64,000 nucleotides of DNA from Clostridium sp. 'deep sea' (GCF_014931565.1 NZ_CP063353.1:2046001-2110000); one strand, 5' to 3'. Counted from the stretch's first letter, positions 28,364 to 37,761 are shown. Notes: generated by a model from the sequence alone, not told the origin. Numbers and translations are program-made.

Positions 28364-28951
28364 TTATAGTATACCTAACCATTCTCCTAACAAGAATTGA
28401 ACACGTCCTATCATTAAACTCATACGACCCATAACGGCATTACCAAATAGCGCTCCAAATGCTATCATCATTATGTATCTTCCTATTTTACTACTTACAT
28501 TAAAGACTTTATTATCATTTCTTCTGGTAAAATAGAAGAACATTAACACTGAAAGTACACCAAAAACTATAATAATATTATTTATTGTCGACAATGATAC
28601 TAAAGTAGCCTGTACTTGATCAATGATTTGAGCACTTATAGTTCCTCTAATTGTGAGACCTACACCCAAACCAACAAGTATGGATAATGGGTATCTAGAT
28701 AACCACATTTGCCCTTTAATAAACCTTGTAAAAAGTAAGATACCAATAACTATAGGTATTATTTTCCAATATTGACCATCACTAATTGGTGTAAATGCAG
28801 TAGTATCTAGTGATTCCCAACCCATAACCAATGAGTGAGCAGCTCCTATACCTACATATACATGTTCTACAAATCTATAAAAAGGGTTCTCTTTTATTGC
28901 AAATGACATGAGTCCTAAAGTGCCTATTGCAGCAAGCCATGTACCTAACAT
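28364..28951 (-). CDS. U1 gene 4: six-segment membrane protein
   Basis: This 195-residue integral membrane protein is the last gene of U1. By eye there are six hydrophobic segments, near residues 3-18, 29-46, 60-77, 86-106, 122-142 and 158-180. The conserved marks of this family are SFAIKENPFYRFVEHVYVG after the first segment and GRMSLMIGRVQFLLGEWLG at the C-terminus. The U1 copy begins directly at MLGTWLAA and lacks the two residues (ME) found ahead of this in most other copies. Fourteen bases separate it from gene 3. I recognise no named family and no catalytic motif; a structural or channel-type subunit is the simplest guess. Confidence 0.85.
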   Translation of the reverse strand: MLGTWLAAIGTLGLMSFAIKENPFYRFVEHVYVGIGAAHSLVMGWESLDTTAFTPISDGQYWKIIPIVIGILLFTRFIKGQMWLSRYPLSILVGLGVGLTIRGTISAQIIDQVQATLVSLSTINNIIIVFGVLSVLMFFYFTRRNDNKVFNVSSKIGRYIMMIAFGALFGNAVMGRMSLMIGRVQFLLGEWLGIL

Positions 28952-28964
28952 AACCTTTACCCCC

Positions 28965-29786
28965 CTATCTTTTCTTTCTTTCGGGATCAGAGAAGTATGC
29001 TATATTTCCGAGAAGAATAAAGATAATTACTATTAAGTGTGAAAACGATAATGAGTCCATTGATGCTGTAGCAGGTCCAGGTGAATGCATCATCATTTCG
29101 TATTCTGCAGCGCCTCTTAAACCATTTAAATATCCCTTAACTTGACCCGCTTGGTAGTATGGGATAGATCCAGCAACAGATACGGAGTTCATGCAAACTG
29201 CAAATGGGGTACCATATACGGATACTATTTGTCTTACATGTTCTGCAGTACCGGGTGTTCCTGTACTAAAGGAAATCATTAAATCAATATCAGCAGCAGA
29301 TTTTAAATTTTTCATTACTGGTATATCAGTTATTTTATTCCCTAATCGGTCTTTAGAGTAAGCTTTATGTACGTCTTTTGCAAAAGCAGATATAGCTGTT
29401 TCACCGCCTGCAATATATCCTAAATTTGCATAGTCTTTGCCATATAATTTATCATGAGTACCTTCAAGTTCAGCTAAAAATTTATCTGAAAACAAGGGTC
29501 CTGTATCCCAAAATGCTATGCAAACTATCTTCACTCCTGGGCGTGAAAATACGTGTTTCATGACTGATCTTGCTTGTGGATCTAGTTGTGCCTGCCCACT
29601 TGGAGAGTAATCGAACGACAGTACTACCATATCTCCTGGTTTTAAGTTTTCAATTAAGTTGAATAGCTTTTCAGACTCTTCATTTATTGAGAATGGCAAA
29701 CCAATTGGCTTAAGCATAGGAATAGCTAATGCTAAAAATACTAGTAAATAGATTATACGCCTATCAACATTACGTATTAATTTCAC
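28965..29786 (-). CDS. U1 gene 3: double-anchored extracytoplasmic domain protein
   Basis: This 273-residue protein starts with MKLIRNVDRR and a membrane helix (about 10-26). A domain of about 215 residues follows, and a second helix (about 246-264) leads to a basic tail PERKKR. The positive-inside rule places both ends in the cytoplasm and the domain outside. The domain reads as alternating strands and helices (VVLSFDYSPSG, VKIVCIAFW, NLGYIAGGETA, DIDLMISFSTG), a Rossmann-like pattern. U1 is singular in AFWDTGPLF, where most others have FWPSGPLF, and in YYQAGQVKGY. Similar SFDYDP-type proteins are, from memory, found beside DUF6754 genes in other phyla. Confidence 0.85.
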   Translation of the reverse strand: MKLIRNVDRRIIYLLVFLALAIPMLKPIGLPFSINEESEKLFNLIENLKPGDMVVLSFDYSPSGQAQLDPQARSVMKHVFSRPGVKIVCIAFWDTGPLFSDKFLAELEGTHDKLYGKDYANLGYIAGGETAISAFAKDVHKAYSKDRLGNKITDIPVMKNLKSAADIDLMISFSTGTPGTAEHVRQIVSVYGTPFAVCMNSVSVAGSIPYYQAGQVKGYLNGLRGAAEYEMMMHSPGPATASMDSLSFSHLIVIIFILLGNIAYFSDPERKKR

Positions 29787-29801
29787 TTCTTACAACCTCC
29801 T

Positions 29802-30422
29802 TTACTCGCCACCGAGGTGTCCACGTTCAATACCCATTAATATCCTAATACCCAAAGCTATTGCACCAATACCACCGCCAATCATAATACCACGCTGAGC
29901 TGCCATGTTTGGCACCTCAATTATCCATGATTTTATAGTAGCGAACTCACTCCAAATACTTTCACCAATTGGAGCATTGCCTAACATTACAACTGTAGCC
30001 GCAATAAGTAAAATCGCCGAGTCTAGTGAGCGTGCTCTAAAAGATCTATAAGCAGCTGACGCAATCCAAAATGCTAACATTGCATACATGGTAGCACCTA
30101 AAGGAGTAAAGATGTTATCAAAAAGATATTTATAGGTATTTCCTGTTGAGGAATTAATAAGACCTATTATTGTTTGAACAACTAAAACTAATAAAAGAAC
30201 CAGTGAATTATACCACTCACCTCTTTTAAGAATAATTCTACGAAGATGTACTCTAACTAGATTAACTGCGGCTAAGCCTAGCGCTATAGATGCAATAATA
30301 GTACCCCATGTTTGTATCTCAGTAGAAGCTGTACTAATGAAATCTATGTTAAAGAATCCATCTACTATTATGATTAATGCAAAAATAAACGTAATTACAA
30401 TAAGTATAGCTTGTGATTTCAT
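29802..30422 (-). CDS. U1 gene 2: six-segment membrane protein
   Basis: This 206-residue protein has hydrophobic segments at about 4-24, 36-57, 72-92, 104-126, 133-152 and 174-197. The loop between segments two and three is strongly basic (RVHLRRIILKRGEW) and therefore predicted cytoplasmic. Hallmarks are ASAAYRSFRARSLDSAILL, GNAPIGESIW and the C-terminal RILMGIERGHLGG, kept in every unit. U1 is the only copy with YRSFRARS instead of YRAFTARS. The C-terminal tail is one Gly-Glu shorter than in U2-U4. Family not named to my knowledge. Confidence 0.85.
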   Translation of the reverse strand: MKSQAILIVITFIFALIIIVDGFFNIDFISTASTEIQTWGTIIASIALGLAAVNLVRVHLRRIILKRGEWYNSLVLLLVLVVQTIIGLINSSTGNTYKYLFDNIFTPLGATMYAMLAFWIASAAYRSFRARSLDSAILLIAATVVMLGNAPIGESIWSEFATIKSWIIEVPNMAAQRGIMIGGGIGAIALGIRILMGIERGHLGGE

Positions 30423-30441
30423 ATTTATCTTGCCCCCCTAC

Positions 30442-31215
30442 CTATTTATTCATTAAGTCAGCAAGAAAACTACTACCGAAAGTTGTTCCTAATACACCAA
30501 TTACAATAAGAGCCATAATGTATAACTTACTAAAATCTTGACCTGCAATACTTCCTAACTTAACAGTATTACCAGAGGCTATTGCCCCAGCAGCAAACAA
30601 CTCTTCTCCAATTAATACATAATCACATGCAGCTACAAAAAATGGAATTTGATGTATGTTTGCCGAACCAGCAATTTGAATAGCTCCAGCATGAAACCCC
30701 GCTTCGGCTATCATTAGTGACTCTGCCCAAAAGGCTCCCAGTAAAATACTAGCAGCAGCTTTTTCGCGCTGAATAATACCCATTACAGCTGCAGCATATG
30801 CGAATTGCTCACTTGAAAGATACTGAACACAATCCTCATCATATGCCTCAACAGCTCCCTCTGCCATATATGCTTGTTTTACTATTTCTTCTGCTAGAGG
30901 TAGTACAATAGGGATTCTGATTGATACAAACAACTTTGCTCCATATCTCGCAACAAGCCTTGCAACCATGCCAAGGGTTTCTAACCCTGCAAAGGTTTGA
31001 GCAGCAGTATTTCCAGTTACCCCAGCAATACCAGGTGTAAAATGAATTATTCTGCCCATTTCTGTAGCTCGACCAACAGCTTCCTCAATAGCTTCTAAAC
31101 CAGCAATTGACCTAATCTTAAACGCAACTCCACCTCTTGCCTTTTGAATATAAAAAATTATTCCTATAGTCAGTATTATTAATGAAACTAATTGAAAAGC
31201 AACACCTGTTTTCAT
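30442..31215 (-). CDS. U1 gene 1: DUF6754-like membrane-anchored protein
   Basis: This 257-residue protein is the first gene of U1. A helix at about 6-22 is followed by QKARGG (basic, so cytoplasmic), then a conserved domain of about 200 residues and a final helix near 235-252. Domain marks are AGLEAIEEAVGRATEMGR, AQTFAGLETLGMVARL, YLSSEQFAYAAAVMG and FFVAACDYVLIGEELFAAGA. I match this to DUF6754, an uncharacterised family, from memory. The two Arg codons in GRATEMGR are CGA and AGA, unlike the CGT of U2 and U7. The GGAGG ribosome site lies 13 bp before the ATG, a long gap shared in milder form by the other copies. Confidence 0.85.
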   Translation of the reverse strand: MKTGVAFQLVSLIILTIGIIFYIQKARGGVAFKIRSIAGLEAIEEAVGRATEMGRIIHFTPGIAGVTGNTAAQTFAGLETLGMVARLVARYGAKLFVSIRIPIVLPLAEEIVKQAYMAEGAVEAYDEDCVQYLSSEQFAYAAAVMGIIQREKAAASILLGAFWAESLMIAEAGFHAGAIQIAGSANIHQIPFFVAACDYVLIGEELFAAGAIASGNTVKLGSIAGQDFSKLYIMALIVIGVLGTTFGSSFLADLMNK

Positions 31216-31321
31216 ACTTAAATATTCACCTCCACATATTATAAACGGCTACGTGGTATTTTTTTGCTCACCTCCTTACTCTTTTACTTAAAGCATTTAA
31301 ACACTTGTTTACAATAATGCT

Positions 31322-31347
31322 ATTCAAAAGTTAGCCTATTAATTCCT
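31322..31347 (-). promoter_or_regulatory. Sigma-H-like promoter of U1
   Basis: AGGAATT (31341-31347) and GAAT (31322-31325) are 15 bp apart on the minus strand, 107 bp ahead of gene 1. A ribosome-site-like tract TAAGGAGGTG at 31269-31278 lies in the leader, well before the real ribosome site. Confidence 0.6.
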
Positions 31348-31605
31348 AATCACTTAAATTGGTAAAATAATAATGCAAATAGGCAAGAAAATAGGGTTAA
31401 TTTTAGATATAAACAAGCTTTAGTCTATTTTTGCATTACATATTTTTCCTATTTTTTTTTAATTTTGCTTATTATTATGGGAAATTAATCGGAAATAAAA
31501 TACGGAATGAAAATTATACTTAAGGATAAATTTTAATTTTATAAGAGGTAAAATTTTAGTTATTAATAAGCTGTAACAATTTAATCTAACTCTACTCTAT
31601 AACAT

Positions 31606-31639
31606 AAAAAACTGCTCGCTTAAAAGCGAGCAGTTTTTT
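31606..31639 (-). terminator. Terminator of unit U2
   Basis: AAAAAACTGCTCGCT pairs perfectly with AGCGAGCAGTTTTTT around TAAA. T-runs on both strands make it possibly bidirectional. Confidence 0.93.
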
Positions 31640-31673
31640 TTATATATATTATAAGTTCACAATAAGCAGGTAA

Positions 31674-32270
31674 CTAACCAATTAATCCGAGCCATTCACC
31701 TAATAAGAATTGTACACGACCAATCATAAGACTCATACGACCCATAACTGCGTTTCCAAATAAAGCACCAAAAGCAATCATCATAATGTAACGACCAACT
31801 TTACTACTCGCATTAAACACTTTATTGGTATTTTTACGAGTAAAGTAGAAGAACATTAATACAGATAATACACCAAATACAATAACAATATTATCTAAAC
31901 TTGTTAATGGAACCATTGTAGCTTTAACCTGGTCAATAATTTGAGCACCAATTGTACCTTTAATTGTTAAACCAGTACCAATACCTACTAACATAGCTAG
32001 TGGATAACGAGACATCCACATTGCACCTTTAATAAAACGAGTATATAACATTAAACCAACTACTAAAGGAATAATTTTCTTTAAATCTCCGTTTCCGATT
32101 GGAGTAATCGCTGTTGTTTTTAGTGATTCCCAACCCAGTACAACTGAGTGAGCAGCACCAATACCTACGTAAACGTGCTCTACAAAACGGTAAAACGGAT
32201 TCTCTTTAATTGCAAAAGACATTAATCCTAGAGTGCCTAAAGCGGCAACCCATGTACCTAACATTTCCAT
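31674..32270 (-). CDS. U2 gene 4: six-segment membrane protein
   Basis: This 198-residue copy differs from U7 gene 4 at only a few positions (METLG for MEMLG, SI for SL near residue 125, KIG for KVG near 155, and the last Gly). The segment between helices two and three reads ITPIGNGDLKKIIP, a variable patch across units. Fifteen bases separate it from gene 3. Arg is mostly encoded by CGT here, in contrast to the AGA-rich neighbours outside the array. Confidence 0.87.
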   Translation of the reverse strand: MEMLGTWVAALGTLGLMSFAIKENPFYRFVEHVYVGIGAAHSVVLGWESLKTTAITPIGNGDLKKIIPLVVGLMLYTRFIKGAMWMSRYPLAMLVGIGTGLTIKGTIGAQIIDQVKATMVPLTSLDNIVIVFGVLSVLMFFYFTRKNTNKVFNASSKVGRYIMMIAFGALFGNAVMGRMSLMIGRVQFLLGEWLGLIG

Positions 32271-32284
32271 TTATTCGTACCCCC

Positions 32285-33106
32285 TTATCTCTTCTTCCTA
32301 TCAGGATTTGTGAAATAAGCAATATTTCCAAGAAGAATAAAGACTATTACGGTTAAGTGTGAGAAAGATAGTGAGTCCATAGAAGCTGTAGCAGGACCTG
32401 GATCATTCATCATCATTTCATACTCAGCAGCACCACGTAGTCCGTTTAAGTAACCTTTAACCTGACCAGCATTATAATAAGGAACGTTACCAGCAACTGA
32501 TACTGAGTTCATTCCTGCTACAAATTCTGTACCATATACTGTAACAACTTGGCGTACATGTTCAGGAACACCAGGAGTACCTGAGCCAAAGCACACAAAT
32601 AGTTTAAAATCATTTGCATCCTTAATATTTTTCATCATAGGAATACTACTTATAGCATTGCCTTGTCTATCTGTTGAAAAAGCAGAATGGATATCTTTAG
32701 CAAACGCAGAGATAGCTGTTTCAGCACCAGCAATATATCCTAAGTTAACGTAATCTTCGCCATAAACCTTGTCATGAGTTCCTTCAAGTTCTTTTTGGAA
32801 CTTCTCAGCAAATAATGGACCTGATGGCCAAAATGCCACATTTACTATTTTAACACCAGGTTTTGAGAATACATGTTTCATAACTGCTTTCGCTTGTGGG
32901 TCTAGCTGAGCAGATCCACTTGGAGAGTAGTCAAAAGACATTGCTACAACATCACCAGGCTGTAAAGCTTCAACTTTGTCATAGAAACTCTGAGATGCAT
33001 CGTTTATAGAAAATGGCAATCCAATAGGCTTAAGCAATGGAATAGCTAATGCTAAGAATACGAGTAAATAAATAATTCGTCGATCTACATTCTGTAAATA
33101 TTTCAT
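32285..33106 (-). CDS. U2 gene 3: double-anchored extracytoplasmic domain protein
   Basis: This 273-residue copy keeps the consensus SFDYSPSGSAQLDPQ, FWPSGPLF and YYNAGQVKGYLNGLRGAAEY. Within the outer domain it is unique in DANDFKLFVCFGSGTPG, where a Cys replaces the usual Ser in the SFSTG/SFSSG position. Although genes 1, 2 and 4 of U2 are nearly the same as in U7, this gene differs from its U7 partner at dozens of residues, mainly in the outer domain. The tail is NPDRKKR. Confidence 0.87.
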   Translation of the reverse strand: MKYLQNVDRRIIYLLVFLALAIPLLKPIGLPFSINDASQSFYDKVEALQPGDVVAMSFDYSPSGSAQLDPQAKAVMKHVFSKPGVKIVNVAFWPSGPLFAEKFQKELEGTHDKVYGEDYVNLGYIAGAETAISAFAKDIHSAFSTDRQGNAISSIPMMKNIKDANDFKLFVCFGSGTPGVPEHVRQVVTVYGTEFVAGMNSVSVAGNVPYYNAGQVKGYLNGLRGAAEYEMMMNDPGPATASMDSLSFSHLTVIVFILLGNIAYFTNPDRKKR

Positions 33107-33122
33107 TAGTTATACCCTCCTT

Positions 33123-33749
33123 CTACTCTTCGCCGCCGCCAAGGTGACCGCGCTCAATACCCATAAGAATACGAAGACCTAACGCAATAGCACCTATACC
33201 AGCACCGATCATAATACCACGCTGAGCAGCCATGTTTGGTACGTCCATAATCCAAGACTTAACTGTTGCAAAGCCAGACCAAATCGATTCTCCGATTGGG
33301 GCGTTACCTAACATTACAATTGTAGCTGCTACTAATAAAATTGCTGAGTCAACTGAACGAGCAGTAAATGCACGATATGCAGCTGAAGCAATCCAGAATG
33401 ATAGTAAAGCATACATTGTAGCTCCTAATGGTGTCATAATGTTATCAAAACCAAAAGTATATAATTCTCCAGAAGAAGTATTAATTAAACCAATAATAGT
33501 TTGTACTATCATAACTAGAAGTAAAGCTAAAGAGTTATACCATTCGCCTCTGCGAAGCATTATTCTACGCATATGAACACGAATTAAGTTAACAGCAGCT
33601 AAACCTAAAGCTATCGAAGCAATAATTGTTCCCCAGTTTTGGATTTCTGTTGAGGCTTTGCTCATAAATCCAATAGAGAAGAATCCGTCTATTATAATAA
33701 TAAGTGCAAAAACAAAAGTTAACGCTATCATTAATCCTTGTGATTTCAT
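33123..33749 (-). CDS. U2 gene 2: six-segment membrane protein
   Basis: This 208-residue copy is almost identical to U7 gene 2 (differences include IINTSS against FVNTSS and MIVQ against MIAQ). The tail is GHLGGGEE. The basic loop reads RVHMRRIMLRRGEW. It sits 16 bp before gene 3 and about 20 bp after gene 1. DNA identity with the U7 copy continues through synonymous positions, which points to recent copying and not only protein-level constraint. Confidence 0.87.
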   Translation of the reverse strand: MKSQGLMIALTFVFALIIIIDGFFSIGFMSKASTEIQNWGTIIASIALGLAAVNLIRVHMRRIMLRRGEWYNSLALLLVMIVQTIIGLINTSSGELYTFGFDNIMTPLGATMYALLSFWIASAAYRAFTARSVDSAILLVAATIVMLGNAPIGESIWSGFATVKSWIMDVPNMAAQRGIMIGAGIGAIALGLRILMGIERGHLGGGEE

Positions 33750-33768
33750 AATTATCTAGCTCCCCTTC

Positions 33769-34542
33769 CTATTTACCCAATAAATCTTTTAGGGAAGTAA
33801 CACCAAATGTTGTGGTTAAAACACCAGCAACAAGTAGCACCATAACGTAAAGCTTGCCGATATCCTGTCCTGCAATACTTCCTAATTTAATTGGATTTCC
33901 TGAGGCTATAGCACCTGCAGCATATAATTCTTCACCGATTAAAACATAGTCACATGCAGCAACAAAGAAAGGCACCTGTGAAATATTAGCAGAACCAGCA
34001 ATCTGAATAGCTCCAGCATGGAAACCAGCCTCAGCTATCATTAATGACTCAGCCCAGAAAGCTCCTAATAAAATACTTGCAGCAGCTTTTTCACGTTGAA
34101 TAACACCCATTACAGCAGCAGCATAAGCAAACTGCTCACTTGATAAATACTGAACGCTATCTTCGTCAAATGCCTCAATATTACCCTCTGACATATATGC
34201 TTGACGCACAACTTCTTCGGCTAATGGTAAAACAATTGGCTGACGAATAGATACAAACAATCTAGCACCATAACGTGCTACTAATTTAGCTACTAAACCT
34301 AAAGTCTCTAAACCAGCAAATGTTTGAGCAGCAGTAACTCCAGATAAAGGTGCGATACCAGGACTAAAGTGAACCATACGTCCCATTTCTGTAGCACGAC
34401 CTACAGCCTCTTCAATTGCATCTAAACCAGCGATTGTTCTAATACTAAATACTGTGCCGCCACGGGCCTTTTGAATGTAAAATATGATTGCTCCAGAAAT
34501 TAAGATTAGAGAAATAAGTTGGAACAAAACTCCAGTTTTCAT
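33769..34542 (-). CDS. U2 gene 1: DUF6754-like membrane-anchored protein
   Basis: From residue 36 (RTIAGLDAIEE) to the end this 257-residue protein is identical to U7 gene 1, over more than 220 residues. The pair shares the distinctive FSPGIAPLSG, EAFDEDSVQYL and C-terminal TTTFGVTSLKDLLGK. Only the N-terminal helix differs. Both Arg codons in GRATEMGR are CGT. The ribosome site AGGAGGAGG lies 8 bp from ATG, closest to ideal of all seven units. Confidence 0.87.
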   Translation of the reverse strand: MKTGVLFQLISLILISGAIIFYIQKARGGTVFSIRTIAGLDAIEEAVGRATEMGRMVHFSPGIAPLSGVTAAQTFAGLETLGLVAKLVARYGARLFVSIRQPIVLPLAEEVVRQAYMSEGNIEAFDEDSVQYLSSEQFAYAAAVMGVIQREKAAASILLGAFWAESLMIAEAGFHAGAIQIAGSANISQVPFFVAACDYVLIGEELYAAGAIASGNPIKLGSIAGQDIGKLYVMVLLVAGVLTTTFGVTSLKDLLGK

Positions 34543-34640
34543 GAATAGGTCCTCCTCCTAATTATTAATTATTACAATATTTCTATAAAATACTGTATTT
34601 GGTTTTTTGTCATCTCCTTTCTATTATGATGCTGATGTAA

Positions 34641-34665
34641 ATTCGACGGTATTTTCATTTCTCCT
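34641..34665 (-). promoter_or_regulatory. Sigma-H-like promoter of U2
   Basis: GCAGGAGAA and GTCGAATTT on the minus strand fit the sigma-H halves RnAGGAwWW and RnnGAATww, 11 bp between the blocks (AGGAGAA at 34659-34665, GAAT at 34641-34644). It lies 99 bp ahead of gene 1. The leader carries AGAAAGGAGATG at 34611-34622 close to the expected 5' end. Confidence 0.65.
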
Positions 34666-34838
34666 GCAAACTAATCAAAATATTATAACAATTTTAAATA
34701 TTTTTTTTAATCTCGCTTTTCAAATAGTTGATTATTACGGATATAATACAATATTATGGATTAATTAATTATATTTTTTTTATAATTAATTATAATTATA
34801 ATAATTATTTTATATATTACTATTTTTTTTATAAACAA

Positions 34839-34868
34839 AAAAGCTTATCCATATATGGATAAGCTTTT
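34839..34868 (-). terminator. Terminator of unit U3
   Basis: A perfect 30-base palindrome: AAAAGCTTATCCATA followed by its complement TATGGATAAGCTTTT, with a T-rich run on the minus strand. Confidence 0.9.
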
Positions 34869-34893
34869 GGTATTTTATTACTTATTTTAACAA

Positions 34894-35490
34894 TTAACCG
34901 AGTAGACCAAGCCATTCACCTAATAAGAACTGTACACGACCGATCATGAGACTCATACGGCCCATAACTGCGTTTCCAAATAGTGCACCAAAGGCAATCA
35001 TCATCACGTAACGACCTACTCTACTACTTGCGTTAAATATTTTGTTGGTATTTTTACGAGTAAAGTAGAAGAACATTAATACTGATAATAAACCGAATAC
35101 AATAATGATATTGTCGATACTTGTTAGAGGTAATAATGTTGCTTTAACCTGATCAATAATTTGAGCACCTATTGTACCTTTAATTGTTAAACCAGTACCA
35201 ATACCTACTAACATAGCTAGTGGATAACGAGACATCCACATGGCTCCTTTAACGAAACGAGTATATAACATTAGCCCAATGATTAAGGGAACAATTTTTA
35301 TTAAGTTTCCATTTGCGATTGGAGTAATTGCAGTTGTTTTTAGTGATTCCCACCCTAATACAACTGAGTGAGCAGCTCCAATACCTACATATACGTGCTC
35401 TACAAAACGGTAAAACGGATTTTCTTTAATTGCAAAAGACATTAAACCTAGAGTGCCAAGAGCGGCAATCCATGTACCTAACATTTCCAT
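34894..35490 (-). CDS. U3 gene 4: six-segment membrane protein
   Basis: This 198-residue protein is close to the U2/U7 type but with ITPIANGNLIKIVPLIIG in the variable patch and SSRVGRYVMMIAF near residue 155. The C-terminus ends EWLGLLG. It is separated from gene 3 by 15 bp. Hydrophobic pattern and the KENPFYRFVEH and GRVQFLLGEW marks are unchanged. Confidence 0.86.
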   Translation of the reverse strand: MEMLGTWIAALGTLGLMSFAIKENPFYRFVEHVYVGIGAAHSVVLGWESLKTTAITPIANGNLIKIVPLIIGLMLYTRFVKGAMWMSRYPLAMLVGIGTGLTIKGTIGAQIIDQVKATLLPLTSIDNIIIVFGLLSVLMFFYFTRKNTNKIFNASSRVGRYVMMIAFGALFGNAVMGRMSLMIGRVQFLLGEWLGLLG

Positions 35491-35505
35491 TTAAATCTTA
35501 CCCCC

Positions 35506-36327
35506 TTATCTCTTCTTCCTATCAGGATTCGTGAAATAAGCAACATTTCCAAGAAGAATAAAGACTATTACAGTTAAATGTGAAAAGGATAACGAATCCA
35601 TTGAGGCAGTAGCCGAACCTGGATCATTCATCATCATTTCATACTCAGCAGCACCGCGCAATCCGTTTAGGTAACCTTTTACCTGACCAGCATTGTAGTA
35701 AGGAATGTTACCAGCTACAGATACTGAGTTCATTCCAGCAACAAATTCTGTTCCATAAACTGTTACAATTTGACGAACAACCTCGGGAACACCAGGGGTA
35801 CCTGTACCAAATTGAATCATTAAATCAGCATCAGCTGCTGTCTTAATATTTTTCATCATAGGTATACTACTAACATTATTGCCCTGTCTATCGTCAGCAA
35901 ATGCTTCGTGTATATTCTTAGCAAAAGCAGAGATAGCTGTTTCAGCACCAGCAATATATCCTAAGTTAACATAGTCTTCACCGTAAACTTTATCATGAGT
36001 TCCTTCTATTTCTTTTTGAAACTTTTCATTAAATAAAGGACCTGATGGCCAGAAAGATACGTTTACTATTTTCACTCCAGGTTTTGAATATAAGTGCTTC
36101 ATAACAGCCCTACCCTGTGGGTCCAACTGTGCAGATCCACTTGGAGAGTAATTCCAAAGCATAAATACTACATCACCTGGCTGTAATGCTTCAACTTTAT
36201 CGTAAAATTCCTGAGATGATTGGTTTATAGAAAATGGTAAACCAATAGGCTTAAGCATTGGAATAGCTAATGCTAAGAAAACGAGTAAATATATAAGTCT
36301 TCGATCTACATTCTGTAAAAATTTCAT
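35506..36327 (-). CDS. U3 gene 3: outer-domain protein, LWNYSPSG variant
   Basis: This 273-residue copy carries VFMLWNYSPSGSAQLDPQ in place of the consensus SFDYSPSG, so the acidic residue of that motif is Asn. It shares this with U4 only. It also shares VPEVVRQIV with U4, where others have VPEHVRQIV, and has FNEKFQKEIEG. U3 and U4 therefore form a subtype of the outer domain. The membrane anchors and the YYNAGQVKGYLNGLRG stretch match U2. Confidence 0.86.
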   Translation of the reverse strand: MKFLQNVDRRLIYLLVFLALAIPMLKPIGLPFSINQSSQEFYDKVEALQPGDVVFMLWNYSPSGSAQLDPQGRAVMKHLYSKPGVKIVNVSFWPSGPLFNEKFQKEIEGTHDKVYGEDYVNLGYIAGAETAISAFAKNIHEAFADDRQGNNVSSIPMMKNIKTAADADLMIQFGTGTPGVPEVVRQIVTVYGTEFVAGMNSVSVAGNIPYYNAGQVKGYLNGLRGAAEYEMMMNDPGSATASMDSLSFSHLTVIVFILLGNVAYFTNPDRKKR

Positions 36328-36342
36328 TAGTCAAACCTCCCT

Positions 36343-36969
36343 CTACTCTTCGCCGCCGCCAAGGTGGCCGCGCTCAATTCCCATAAGAATACGGAGACCT
36401 AACGCTACAGCACCTATACCAGCACCGATCATAATACCACGCTGAGCAGCCATATTTGGAACATCCATAATCCATGATTTTATATCTTTGAATCCCATCC
36501 AAATAGATTCGCCAATTGGAGCATTACCTAACATAACAATGGTTGCAGCTACTAGTAAAATTGCTGAATCAATAGAACGGGCAGTAAAGGCACGATAAGC
36601 AGCTGAAGCAATCCAGAATGATAACAATGCATACATTGTCGCACCTAATGGAGTCATTATATTATCAAAACCGAAAGTATATATTTCTCCAGAAGATGTG
36701 TCGACTAATCCAATAACAGTTTGTACTATCATAATTAATAGTAAAGCAACTGAATTGTACCACTCACCCCTACGTAACATTATTCTACGTGCATGGATAC
36801 GAATTAAGTTAACAGCAGCAAGACCTAAAGCTATAGAAGCTATAATTGTACCCCAAGTTTGAATCTCTGTTGAAGCAGTATTTATAAATCCTAATGAAAA
36901 GAATCCATCTATAATAATTATAAGTGCAAAAATAAAAGTTAACGCTATCATTAATCCTTGTGATTTCAT
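36343..36969 (-). CDS. U3 gene 2: six-segment membrane protein
   Basis: This 208-residue copy has a distinctive IGLVDTSSGEIYTFGF loop between segments three and four and SIWMGFKDIKSWIMDVP before the last segment; the latter is shared with U4. NMAAQRG and the GHLGGGEE tail match U2. The basic loop is RIHARRIMLRRGEW. Confidence 0.86.
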   Translation of the reverse strand: MKSQGLMIALTFIFALIIIIDGFFSLGFINTASTEIQTWGTIIASIALGLAAVNLIRIHARRIMLRRGEWYNSVALLLIMIVQTVIGLVDTSSGEIYTFGFDNIMTPLGATMYALLSFWIASAAYRAFTARSIDSAILLVAATIVMLGNAPIGESIWMGFKDIKSWIMDVPNMAAQRGIMIGAGIGAVALGLRILMGIERGHLGGGEE

Positions 36970-36987
36970 AATTTATGGCCTCCCTTC

Positions 36988-37761
36988 CTATTTACTCATT
37001 AAGTCTTTTAGGAAATTCTGGCCTACTGTAGCGCCAGCTACACCTACTAACAATAACAACATAACATATAACTTAGCAATATCTTGTCCTGCGATACTTC
37101 CTAATTTTACTGGGTTGCCAGAGGCAATAGCACCAGCTGCATATAATTCTTCACCAATTAAAACATAGTCACAAGCAGCAACAAAGAAAGGAATTTGGTG
37201 AATGTTAGCAGATCCAGCAATCTGAATAGCTCCAGCGTGGAATCCTGCTTCAGAAATCATTAGAGATTCAGCCCAAAAAGCACCCAATAATATACTGGCA
37301 GCTGCTTTTTCACGTTGAATGATTCCCATAACAGCCGCAGCATAAGCAAACTGTTGACTTGATAAATACTGAACACAGTCTTCATCATAAGCTTCAATAG
37401 CACCTTCTGCCATATAAGCTTGACGTACTACTTCTTCAGCTAATGGTAAAACAATTGGCTGACGAATAGAAACAAATAACTTTGCCCCGTAACGAGCAAC
37501 TAATTTAGCTACCATACCTAATGTCTCTAAACCAGCAAATGTTTGAGCAGCAGTAACACCAGATAATGCTGCAATACCAGGAGTAAAATGTACCATGCGA
37601 CCCATCTCAGTTGCACGACCAACAGCTTCTTCAATTGCATCTAGGCCAGCAATTGCCCTGATTTTATAAGCTGTACCACCTCTAGCCTTCTGTATGCAGT
37701 AAATAATAACTCCAGAGATTATTATTAATGAAAAAAATTGAAACATAACATCAGGTTTCAT
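36988..37761 (-). CDS. U3 gene 1: DUF6754-like membrane-anchored protein
   Basis: I start this 257-residue protein at MKPDVMFQF; a longer reading by six codons begins inside the GGAGGTGG ribosome site. Specific residues are FTPGIAALSG, EAYDEDCVQYL and SSQQFAYAA, where every other unit except U5 has SSEQ. The final helix ends VGQNFLKDLMSK. The Arg codons in GRATEMGR are CGT and CGC. Confidence 0.86.
   Translation of the reverse strand: MKPDVMFQFFSLIIISGVIIYCIQKARGGTAYKIRAIAGLDAIEEAVGRATEMGRMVHFTPGIAALSGVTAAQTFAGLETLGMVAKLVARYGAKLFVSIRQPIVLPLAEEVVRQAYMAEGAIEAYDEDCVQYLSSQQFAYAAAVMGIIQREKAAASILLGAFWAESLMISEAGFHAGAIQIAGSANIHQIPFFVAACDYVLIGEELYAAGAIASGNPVKLGSIAGQDIAKLYVMLLLLVGVAGATVGQNFLKDLMSK

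Noticed and set aside
31261-31279. Short leader peptide ahead of U1 (GTG inside TAAGGAGGTGAGC)
   Set aside because: The start codon would lie within the ribosome site itself; similar frames in U2 and U3 differ in sequence and length. Only U4 has a well-spaced 14-codon frame.
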